From Alistipes_A hominis (lineage in GTDB: Bacteria; Bacteroidota; Bacteroidia; Bacteroidales; Rikenellaceae): DNA of 64,000 nt. The DNA lies in contig NZ_JACOOK010000005.1 in NCBI RefSeq assembly GCF_014288115.1, positions 169,319-233,318 on the forward strand. Direction: 5' to 3'. The notes under the pieces are model-generated. The model was not told the DNA's origin. It did not search any database and saw only the letters and a list, made by a program, of their open reading frames with translations. The position numbers and the translations under genes are program-made. Shown piece by piece: positions 17,331-25,425 of this stretch (positions are counted from its first letter, which is position 1; every line of letters begins with the position of its first letter).

Positions 17331-20126
17331 TTATTTAATAATCGTTCTTTTTTTAATCCTATAAGGTAATTTAAACCAAAAATAAGAACCTTTGCCCGTT
17401 TTCGACTCGGCTCCGATGCGACCGCCCAGTTGCTCGATCAAACTTTTACAGATAGGCAGTCCCAATCCGGTTCCCTGAATAAAACTGTTCAACTTCACGA
17501 ACCGGTCGAAAACATGACCGAGCTGCTCTTTGGAAATCCCGACGCCGGTATCGCGGACATAAAACTCCACATCGTTCTTATGCGGCACGAGTCCCGCATG
17601 AATACTGCCCTTCGAGGTAAACTTGGCGGCATTGTTGATAAAATTCACCAGCACCTGGGCAATCCGATTCTTGTCGCTGTGTACGACGCATTCCGCCGCC
17701 GGTTCGTCGAAAATCAACTCTACGCCGGGCTGCGTTTTCATCCGTAGCGACATAACGATTTCACGGCATAGCCTGTTGCACGGCACGTCCGCATAATTGA
17801 ATTCGAAAACGCCCGCTTCGATCTTCGACAGATCGAGAATATCCGAGACCAACTGCAACAACAAATCGCTGTTATCCTGCACGATCTGCATATAATGCTC
17901 CCGGTCTTCCTTCTCGAAAGCTTCCTGACTCAGTAACATCTGGGAGAAACCGACGATCGCATTCAACGGAGTGCGGATCTCATGGCTCATGTTCGCCAGG
18001 AACGCGGATTTCAACCGATCCATTTTTTCCGCTTTCTCTTTGGCCACGATCAGGCTTTGCTGGGTCTCCTTGATCTGGGTAATGTCGATATTCACCCCGA
18101 TCACCTCGGTCGACCCGTCGGCAAGGGAGTTTACGATCATGTCGATGCGCAGCCACCGCCATTTCCTGTCGGCGGGCCCTTTGACCCGGACTTCCCGCTG
18201 GTAAGAATCGACTCTACGGTTCCGGGCCGCAGCGAAGAACGCATACATGTGTTTGCGATCCTCCCGGTGCACATAGCGGAATCCCCGGCCGGCCACCTCC
18301 CGCACGCTCGAATGGACCGGCTCGCCCAGATTTCGGAACCACTGCGGAATGGCCGTTCCAGTCTGCGTATCGAAATTGTATTTCCCATATCCTACTTTCG
18401 CAAAATCGGCGACCAGCGAGAAGATATGCTCGAAATCGTGGATCCGGTTCTGGATATTGACCGTATCGGTGTTATCGATCACGATGCACAGATGGTAAAG
18501 CAGGCGGTTGCCGCCGTCATAAAGCGGAACATACTTGGCGACGATATCCTTACGGGTATCCCGGTCTTCGAAAGACGTATTGTAATAATCGCTGAGCAGA
18601 CCGAACCGGTAGTCCAGCCGGAAATCGACCGGTTGCCTGTTCCGAATCTTCTCTTTCACCTGCTCCGGCACCAGCGGGTTGTCCATAATATTGATTCCCA
18701 ATACCTCGTCCGGCCGGACGCCGAAAATCTCGCAATCTTTCGGATTGATACTTCTCAGACTGCCTTCCGGATCGTACAGTTCAATCCCGACCGGAATGTT
18801 CCGGAACAAGTTATCGAGCATTCGTTCGTGCTGCTTGGATTCTTCATTGGCTTTTACGGTTTCCGTCTCGTCTTTCAGCAGGGTAATCACCTCGTCGGGA
18901 CCGGATAAATAATCGATCTCCTTGCAGTGCACTCCCGTCCGTTCGATATAACGATCGCGCTTGTACTGTAATTTTTGCTCCGGAGAAGTCGACCGGATGA
19001 TCGACAGGCTGGTGTTCACCTCCTCCTGAGAAAGTATATCCGAAGCCCGGAGACCGGCCAGTTCCTCGCAGGCAAGACCGATCAGTTTTTCAGCCATCTG
19101 GTTGGCGTATTCGAACCGGCAGTCCGTAACTTTGCCGGAACCGTCGCGCACCAAACGGCTGCGCAAGAATCCGATCGGCATGTGACTGTACAGCTCCTTA
19201 TAATACAAACTTTCCCGTTCCGCCTTTTTTCGACTGTAATAAAGCCCTATGCAAATGGAAATGATGTTGGCCAGAAAGGAGAACCACTGGTAATCCTCCC
19301 GGCTCCAGTTACGGGACTCCCGCACCATATCGATTCCCATGTATCCGTAAACGGATTCCGTAGACATCATAGGCACCACCATCAACGACCGAATGTTCTG
19401 TGCGTCAAGAATATTTCTTTCCTGAACGATCTGCGGCGGAAGATCGTCCAGCGTATTGAGAATAATCGGCCGTTTGTTCAGAACCTGCCCGCTCCACCAC
19501 GGACTCTCTTCCAAAGGCATCTTCTGCAACATGTCGATCTGCGGCGAAGTGCCTTCGGCGACTGCTTCGTAAACGCAACTATGATATTTTTCCGACTCGT
19601 TCAGTTCGAAAATATAGGCCCGGTCGGCATGGAAACGCTTCAAAAGCTCTTTCAGGATATTTTCGCATACATGTTTCAGATCCTTTGTCTTGAGGAAAGA
19701 GAACAACAAACGGGATATATGCTTTTGCTGCTGCAATATATCGTTGACCTGCCGTCTGCTTGCTTCACCTCCCTTCGGCAACAACAACACCGAGAAAAGC
19801 GCCTTTCCGCCGTGTTCCCCGGCATACGCGCACCTCACCCACTGTTCCCCGGCCGAAACGGCGATCGGAAATTCAATCGCCGTTTTCGAATCGCCGTGAT
19901 CGGACAGCAACACACTGGCGTCCACTCGGCTTCTGAAATCCGTCCGGACCAACTGCAAAAAATCATTCTGGCTCAACGTATCATTCGATAGATCAAGAGC
20001 ATCCCCCAGCAATGAAGAAAAATGGCAACGCCCTCCTCCGGACTCTTTTTCGATCCATCCCACCTGCGCCGCGTCCAGCAGACACCGCATTTTCCGAATA
20101 TCCAAATTATCTTCCGACAATTCCAT
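17331..20126 (-). CDS. GAF/PAS sensor histidine kinase
   Basis: A 931-residue cytoplasmic-looking sensor kinase with no clear membrane helix. In order: a variable N-terminal region, a GAF domain (about 130-300, RFHADRAYIFEL to VYGYMGIDM), PAS-like domains at about 310-420, 430-550 and 560-680, HisKA with the phosphorylatable His at about residue 715 (MSHEIRTPLNA), and HATPase with an N-box (NFINNAAKFT) and G-boxes (DTGVGI, GTGLGL). There is no receiver domain, so the adjacent stand-alone regulator is an obvious candidate partner. It lies 26 bp downstream of a second kinase gene. Confidence 0.9.
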   Translation of the reverse strand: MELSEDNLDIRKMRCLLDAAQVGWIEKESGGGRCHFSSLLGDALDLSNDTLSQNDFLQLVRTDFRSRVDASVLLSDHGDSKTAIEFPIAVSAGEQWVRCAYAGEHGGKALFSVLLLPKGGEASRRQVNDILQQQKHISRLLFSFLKTKDLKHVCENILKELLKRFHADRAYIFELNESEKYHSCVYEAVAEGTSPQIDMLQKMPLEESPWWSGQVLNKRPIILNTLDDLPPQIVQERNILDAQNIRSLMVVPMMSTESVYGYMGIDMVRESRNWSREDYQWFSFLANIISICIGLYYSRKKAERESLYYKELYSHMPIGFLRSRLVRDGSGKVTDCRFEYANQMAEKLIGLACEELAGLRASDILSQEEVNTSLSIIRSTSPEQKLQYKRDRYIERTGVHCKEIDYLSGPDEVITLLKDETETVKANEESKQHERMLDNLFRNIPVGIELYDPEGSLRSINPKDCEIFGVRPDEVLGINIMDNPLVPEQVKEKIRNRQPVDFRLDYRFGLLSDYYNTSFEDRDTRKDIVAKYVPLYDGGNRLLYHLCIVIDNTDTVNIQNRIHDFEHIFSLVADFAKVGYGKYNFDTQTGTAIPQWFRNLGEPVHSSVREVAGRGFRYVHREDRKHMYAFFAAARNRRVDSYQREVRVKGPADRKWRWLRIDMIVNSLADGSTEVIGVNIDITQIKETQQSLIVAKEKAEKMDRLKSAFLANMSHEIRTPLNAIVGFSQMLLSQEAFEKEDREHYMQIVQDNSDLLLQLVSDILDLSKIEAGVFEFNYADVPCNRLCREIVMSLRMKTQPGVELIFDEPAAECVVHSDKNRIAQVLVNFINNAAKFTSKGSIHAGLVPHKNDVEFYVRDTGVGISKEQLGHVFDRFVKLNSFIQGTGLGLPICKSLIEQLGGRIGAESKTGKGSYFWFKLPYRIKKRTIIK

Positions 20127-20152
20127 AGCGCGAAATAACCTACAATCCGAAT

Positions 20153-22762
20153 TTAAAGATACTTGTTAAACAACCGTTCGACTTGTTCCCGGCTCCAGGG
20201 AACAGCCATGAAATCATCGTAACAGTCCGTCGGCGCAGAATTGCCGAATGCGACGACCGGAACCCCGGGAGATACCTCTTTAATGATTCCGGCGACCTCG
20301 GCGCAGTTTATATCCGTCACGGCGACATTCAACAAAACCAACTGGGGGCGGTACTGCTCGAACAACGTAACCGCCTCTACGCCGCTGTCGGCCCGTACGA
20401 AAAAGATCCCGTCTCCGAAAGTATCGCACAGCAGATCGAAATCCGACGGCTCGCTCTCCACGACCAGCACCGTCACGGTACCGGAAACAGCCTTCCGTGC
20501 CCCGGCTTTCCGGACAGACGTTTTCAGCCTGCCCGGATTTCCCGAACCGACACGCTCGTTCACCGGCGGAACATATGGAATCGTAAATACGAACTTCGTG
20601 CCTCTTCCTATCGCCGACTCCACGCCGATCCGTCCGCCCATCTTTTCGATCAATACTTTACAGATAGGCAGGCCGAGTCCCGTTCCCTGAGCGAAATCGT
20701 TTCCTTTGACGAACCGGTCGAAAATCTTATCCTGCTTGTCGGTCTCAATCCCCGATCCCGTATCTTCCACATAACAGACGATATTCGGTCCGTCGAGCCG
20801 GTACCCGAACGTCACACGCCCGGAATCTGTAAATTTGAACGCATTGGTAATCAGGTTCGCAAAAACCTGGAACAGGCGGTTCGGATCGGTACGGGTCACC
20901 AGATTCGGACTCGATCCGTCGAACGAGAAAATCACATTGCCCGGACAACGGAACAGGTTGGCATTGAGCAACTCCCCGCACAGCACCCGCATATTGACCG
21001 GCTTGGACGACAGTTCCAGCATCCCCGCCTCGATCTTCGACATGTCCAGGATCTCATTGATCAGCGACAACAACCGTTCGTTGTTGGTCTCTACGATCTT
21101 ATACATTCCGCGGCGTTCTTCCATATCCTGAGTCTCCGCAATGATATTCGAAAATCCGACGATCGCATTCAGCGGAGTCCGGATCTCGTGGCTCATATTG
21201 GCCAGGAACGCCGACTTCAGGCGTCCCGACTCTTCGGCTTTCTCTTTGGCCTCTACGAGTTCTTTCTCCAAAGCGACGCGGGAAGTAATATCCCAAAACA
21301 CACCGATAATCAAAGGCGTGCCGTCTTTCTTCTCTGAATAGATACGCACCTCCTCGTACGTGACAGGAGAACCGGAGGCTCCGCCGACCTGCCCGGTACG
21401 TTCGATCTTCGTCCGGTCGGAAACAAGCTGCAGGTCTTCATTTCGGATGGCTTCGGCTTTGCTGCGGCCGAATATCTCAAAATCGTTCTTTCCGATCACG
21501 TCCTCGCGGCCGGACCGCAGGAAATCGAATGCCGACCGGTTGCAGAACAGGTACTTGAAATCATCGGCGACGTCCTTGACATACAGGCCGACCGGAATAT
21601 TATTGATAATCGAATTGGTCAGGTATTGCAGACTGTTGATCTCGTCTTCCCGCTTCAGACGTTCGGAAATATCCCGGGCGAACACCCAGATCAATTCCTG
21701 GTGCAACTGATTCTCAATCAAGTAAGAGTAATTCTCGAAAGTCATCGCCTCTCCCTGACCGTCCGACACCCTGTCCTGCGTAAAATTCCAACTGCCGCCG
21801 TTTTCTCGGAGGCTCCTGAGCCAATCGCCCCATTGCGTCTTGTCTACCAGCGTTTTATTCAGGTCGAACACCTTCTCGCCGATGACATCCCGTGGGCGAT
21901 CGCTCACGTTATGTTCCAGAAACGTTTTATTGGCGAATGCCAACGAACCGTCGGGTTCGACGGCGAAAACATCCTCAGAAACGGAATCGATAGCCTGCCG
22001 CAACATCTCGATGCGCGTCTGTCCGGTAATCAGATCCGTAACATTCTGCACATAACCTTCCCACAGATAGCCTCCGTCGGAAGGCCGGCAACTGATCGGC
22101 TCGACCCGCAGCACCACATCCCCGTACTGGTAATGCATCATATACTGGATACTCTCTTGCCGACGGCCGGCGTCCAACCCCCGGATATATTCCTTGACCT
22201 TTTCCACGTCCGTCACAGACATCCGAGAAAAATATTCGGCCATATCCATCTCCCGGTATTCGCCCGGTTGGAACATAGGATCGGCATACCCCTTCGATTC
22301 GAGCCGCTGCTTTTTCGAATCGTACTTCCACACGCCGATCCCGGCGAGCCTTTTCAGATCTTCCACCTTTTGTTCCTCCTGCCGCAGCAGTCGCTCGTGC
22401 TTATTGATATAATAGGAAATATTCCTCAGCCGGATCATAGCGTGGAAGTCGTCGTATCGGCTCATCGAAATCACATAATAAACGGACAATTCCCCCGTTT
22501 CCCCCGCACATTCGTAAAGATCTTCGCAAAATCCTTTCCGTCCGCTCCACAAGGTTGAAAATCCGGCGCGCAACGAGCCCGAAGCCGAAGCCGGAAAAAG
22601 GTCGAAAATATTCTCCCCCACCATCCGATTGCTCAGATAGCGGTCTTCGGTCTGGAGCTGGGCATGCACACACATCCCGCCCCGATCGACCAGCAATAAA
22701 TTTCCCGAGCACAATCCACGATCCCTGGACGGACATTGTATCTCAAATCTAAACGTTTCCAT
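20153..22762 (-). CDS. Multi-PAS sensor histidine kinase with degenerate C-terminal receiver
   Basis: An 869-residue protein starting METFRFEIQ (22762); ATG 22789 would add nine residues. Four PAS-like regions fill about residues 1-500, then HisKA with His at about 525 (MSHEIRTPLNA), HATPase (NLITNAFKFTDSG, DTGSGI, GTGLGL) and a C-terminal receiver-like domain from about 755. In that domain the phosphoacceptor Asp is replaced by Asn (LVLLNVAVTD, codon at 20327-20329), and the conserved Lys-Pro is Val-Pro (MAVPWS). It probably transfers phosphate to a separate regulator, with the pseudo-receiver regulating the kinase. Confidence 0.88.
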   Translation of the reverse strand: METFRFEIQCPSRDRGLCSGNLLLVDRGGMCVHAQLQTEDRYLSNRMVGENIFDLFPASASGSLRAGFSTLWSGRKGFCEDLYECAGETGELSVYYVISMSRYDDFHAMIRLRNISYYINKHERLLRQEEQKVEDLKRLAGIGVWKYDSKKQRLESKGYADPMFQPGEYREMDMAEYFSRMSVTDVEKVKEYIRGLDAGRRQESIQYMMHYQYGDVVLRVEPISCRPSDGGYLWEGYVQNVTDLITGQTRIEMLRQAIDSVSEDVFAVEPDGSLAFANKTFLEHNVSDRPRDVIGEKVFDLNKTLVDKTQWGDWLRSLRENGGSWNFTQDRVSDGQGEAMTFENYSYLIENQLHQELIWVFARDISERLKREDEINSLQYLTNSIINNIPVGLYVKDVADDFKYLFCNRSAFDFLRSGREDVIGKNDFEIFGRSKAEAIRNEDLQLVSDRTKIERTGQVGGASGSPVTYEEVRIYSEKKDGTPLIIGVFWDITSRVALEKELVEAKEKAEESGRLKSAFLANMSHEIRTPLNAIVGFSNIIAETQDMEERRGMYKIVETNNERLLSLINEILDMSKIEAGMLELSSKPVNMRVLCGELLNANLFRCPGNVIFSFDGSSPNLVTRTDPNRLFQVFANLITNAFKFTDSGRVTFGYRLDGPNIVCYVEDTGSGIETDKQDKIFDRFVKGNDFAQGTGLGLPICKVLIEKMGGRIGVESAIGRGTKFVFTIPYVPPVNERVGSGNPGRLKTSVRKAGARKAVSGTVTVLVVESEPSDFDLLCDTFGDGIFFVRADSGVEAVTLFEQYRPQLVLLNVAVTDINCAEVAGIIKEVSPGVPVVAFGNSAPTDCYDDFMAVPWSREQVERLFNKYL

Positions 22763-22799
22763 CGACAACCTTTTAAGCCTCGCCACCATACCGACCTCG

Positions 22800-22807
22800 C
22801 AAAGATA
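22800..22807 (-). promoter_or_regulatory. -7 promoter box for the kinase/polysaccharide operon
   Basis: The minus-strand reading TATCTTTG matches TAnnTTTG. It lies about 38 bp before the METF start at 22762. A good -33 box at the expected distance was not found. Confidence 0.5.
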
Positions 22808-23000
22808 AAAGAATATCGCAATATAATGACACGAAATTGAAAAAACCCAATTCCCATTTTTTCAATATTCCAAATGACCGATCCCCGCACATTCAACACC
22901 TTAATTTTTATCGTCATATCAGACCTTCGGAAAACGCCGTTTTCCATATAATTTTATTAACATTTAAAAAATATAATCGTTCAGACAGAAGAAAAAATAA

Positions 23001-23008
23001 TAACTTTG
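23001..23008 (+). promoter_or_regulatory. -7 promoter box for the UDP-sugar decarboxylase/receiver-kinase operon
   Basis: TAACTTTG matches the Bacteroidetes -7 consensus. It would give a leader of about 100 nt before the ATG at 23119. The leader contains no structure I could identify with confidence. Confidence 0.5.
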
Positions 23009-23118
23009 TCGTCAATTCGGACGTTCATCCGTCCATTCCGGCCTGCTTGCTCCGGGGCGCCATCCGGGTCAACCATGCAGTGTAACGATTTTAGGCAATT
23101 TAAATTCGCTCTGTTTTT

Positions 23119-24066
23119 ATGAAAAGAATATTGGTTACGGGAGGCGCAGGCTTTATCGGATCGCATTTGTGCGTTCGACTGCTCAACGAAGGTTGTCAGG
23201 TTGTCTGCCTGGATAATTTTCTCACCGGATCGCCGAAGAACATCCAACACCTGACCGCCAATCCGAATTTCCAAATGGCGGAACAGGATATTACGACCCC
23301 TTATTGTCCGGACGGTCCGATCGACGAGATCTACAATCTGGCCTGCCCGGCTTCGCCTATACATTACCAGTACAATCCGATCAAGACACTGAAAACGAAC
23401 GTACTCGGCGCGATCAACATGCTGGATCTGGCCATTAAGAAACGCTCGAAGCTGCTACAAGCATCTACCAGCGAAGTCTACGGAGACCCGGCCGTGCATC
23501 CCCAACCCGAAACGTACTGGGGGAATGTCAACCCGATCGGGCCGCGTTCATGCTACGACGAAGGCAAGCGTTGCGCGGAAACGCTGTGCATGGATTACTA
23601 CCGGCAATACCGGATTCCGATTAAAATCGTTCGCATATTCAATACCTACGGCCCGAACATGTGTCTCAACGACGGACGCGTAATCTCGAATTTCACCATA
23701 CAGGCACTGATGAACCAGGACATTACGGTCTACGGAGACGGCTCTCAAACCCGCAGTTTTCTCTATATCGACGATCTCGTCGAAGGCCTGGTGCGCACGA
23801 TGGCGACGGACGATGATTTTACAGGCCCGGTCAACCTGGGAAATCCGCGCGAATTCACGATCCGCCAACTGGCGACGCTCGTACTGGAGATCACGCGGTC
23901 GAAGGCGAGCGTCATCCTCAAACCGCTGCCGGCCGACGACCCGCAGCGCAGAAAACCGGACATTACGACCGCGCAGGAAAACCTCGGATGGAGTCCCACC
24001 ATACTCCTCGAACAGGGACTGGTAAAAATGATGAAATATTTCAAAGAGGAATTGAAAATCAAATAA
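23119..24066 (+). CDS. UDP-glucuronate decarboxylase (UDP-xylose synthase)-like NAD-dependent epimerase/dehydratase
   Basis: A 315-residue extended short-chain dehydrogenase. The N-terminal GGAGFIGSHL dinucleotide motif, the TSEVYGDP serine region, the catalytic YDEGK (Tyr-x-x-x-Lys) and NTYGPNMCLNDGRVISNF are those of the UDP-xylose synthase (UXS) subgroup. The expected reaction is NAD-dependent conversion of UDP-glucuronate to UDP-xylose, supplying a pentose donor for surface polysaccharide. It faces away from the polysaccharide operon and is followed after 33 bp by a receiver-kinase gene. Confidence 0.9.
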   Translation: MKRILVTGGAGFIGSHLCVRLLNEGCQVVCLDNFLTGSPKNIQHLTANPNFQMAEQDITTPYCPDGPIDEIYNLACPASPIHYQYNPIKTLKTNVLGAINMLDLAIKKRSKLLQASTSEVYGDPAVHPQPETYWGNVNPIGPRSCYDEGKRCAETLCMDYYRQYRIPIKIVRIFNTYGPNMCLNDGRVISNFTIQALMNQDITVYGDGSQTRSFLYIDDLVEGLVRTMATDDDFTGPVNLGNPREFTIRQLATLVLEITRSKASVILKPLPADDPQRRKPDITTAQENLGWSPTILLEQGLVKMMKYFKEELKIK

Positions 24067-24099
24067 CCGGACCGGAAGCCCTACTTAAACTGATTTTCA

Positions 24100-25239
24100 A
24101 TGGATACAAGCCTGGATTTCAACGCTGCGGAATATAAAATTCTGATCGTGGACGACGTCGTATCGAACGTGTTGCTCCTGAAAGTGCTCCTAAAGAACCT
24201 GAACTACCAAATCGCCACCGCGAACGACGGCCTGCAAGCGCTATCGGCCGTAGAGACGGAAAAGCCGGATCTGATCCTGCTGGATGTCATGATGCCCGGT
24301 CTGAACGGATTCGAGGTCGCCGAAAAGTTGAAAGAGAATCCGGAAACAAGAGACATCCCGATCATCTTTCTGACCGCGCTGAACGCTACGTCCGACGTCG
24401 TCCGGGGTTTCAAAGCCGGGGCCAACGACTTCATATCGAAACCTTTCCACAAAGAGGAACTGCTGATCCGGGTATCCCATCAGATCTCGCTGATCGCCGC
24501 CAGGCGGATCATCATCCGGCAAACCGAAGAGCTGCAGCGCACGATATCGGGACGGGATAAACTGTACTCGGTCATCGCGCACGACCTGCGCTCGCCGATC
24601 GGTTCGATCAAAATGGTTCTGAACATGCTGCTGCTGAACCTTCCGGCTTCGTCGATCGGAAAGGATATGCACGAAATGCTGAACATGGCCAACCGCATGA
24701 CCGAAGAGGTCTTCTCGTTGCTGGACAACCTGCTGAAATGGACGAAAAGCCAGATCGGACGGCTGAATGTCGTCTATCAGCAATTCGACCTCGTCCCGAT
24801 CATACAAGGGGTCATCGAAATATTCTCGATCGCGGCCGAACTGAAAAACATCCGGCTCCGGGTCGAAATTCCCGACACGCTGGAAGTGTACGCCGACTGC
24901 GACATGATGAAAACCGTCATCCGGAACCTGATCAGCAACGCGATGAAATTCACGCCAGAAGGGGGCGACATCACGATTCGCGTCCGGCAGGATGCACAGG
25001 CGGCGATCGTCGAAGCGTCCGACAGCGGATGCGGCATCAGCAAGGAGAATCAGGCCAAACTGATGAAACCGAGCACTCATTTCAGCACGTTCGGCACCAA
25101 AAACGAAGAAGGATCGGGACTCGGCCTGCTGTTGTGCCAGGATTTTGCGACGAAGAACGGAGGACGCCTCTGGTTCGAATCGGAAGAAGGCAAAGGCTCG
25201 ACGTTCAGTTTCTCGATCCCGTTGCAGAAAACGGAATAA
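24100..25239 (+). CDS. Receiver-histidine kinase fusion (REC-HisKA-HATPase)
   Basis: A 379-residue cytoplasmic protein. An N-terminal receiver (about 13-130) has the acidic pair in LIVDDVV, phosphoacceptor Asp62 (LLDVMMPG) and the FISKPF lysine. HisKA follows with His at about 161 (SVIAHDLRSPIG), then HATPase with NLISNAMKFTPEGG, DSGCGI and GSGLGL motifs. The receiver precedes the kinase, so input probably comes by phosphotransfer from another kinase. It is cotranscribed with the UDP-sugar enzyme gene and followed by a strong terminator. Confidence 0.92.
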   Translation: MDTSLDFNAAEYKILIVDDVVSNVLLLKVLLKNLNYQIATANDGLQALSAVETEKPDLILLDVMMPGLNGFEVAEKLKENPETRDIPIIFLTALNATSDVVRGFKAGANDFISKPFHKEELLIRVSHQISLIAARRIIIRQTEELQRTISGRDKLYSVIAHDLRSPIGSIKMVLNMLLLNLPASSIGKDMHEMLNMANRMTEEVFSLLDNLLKWTKSQIGRLNVVYQQFDLVPIIQGVIEIFSIAAELKNIRLRVEIPDTLEVYADCDMMKTVIRNLISNAMKFTPEGGDITIRVRQDAQAAIVEASDSGCGISKENQAKLMKPSTHFSTFGTKNEEGSGLGLLLCQDFATKNGGRLWFESEEGKGSTFSFSIPLQKTE

Positions 25240-25260
25240 ACGACAAACTGTACCGTATCG

Positions 25261-25289
25261 AAAAAGGAGGGAAATTTTCCCTCCTTTTT
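25261..25289. terminator. Bidirectional intrinsic terminator
   Basis: An 11-bp perfect inverted repeat, AAAAAGGAGGG (25261-25271) and CCCTCCTTTTT (25279-25289), encloses a 7-nt AT loop. T-runs are available in both directions. It lies between the convergent receiver-kinase and GH78 genes and can serve both. Confidence 0.85.
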
Positions 25290-25425
25290 CGATATTCTAA
25301 CCGGATTTATTTCATTTCCGAACCGAAACGTTCTCCGGCTTTCCGGAAGCCCTTCCCGACTCCGTCCCGTTCGCCTCGAAAGAAATCTTCCGATAGCATC
25401 CACCGATATTCCGGCACAGCCAAGG

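Larger units (their letters stand above)
22763..23118. other. AT-rich divergent regulatory region
   Basis: This 356-bp region separates the minus-strand kinase/polysaccharide operon from the plus-strand UDP-sugar enzyme operon. It is visibly more AT-rich than the genes around it between about 22800 and 23010. It carries one TAnnTTTG box on each strand (22800-22807 minus, 23001-23008 plus). No small gene is convincing here. Confidence 0.6.
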
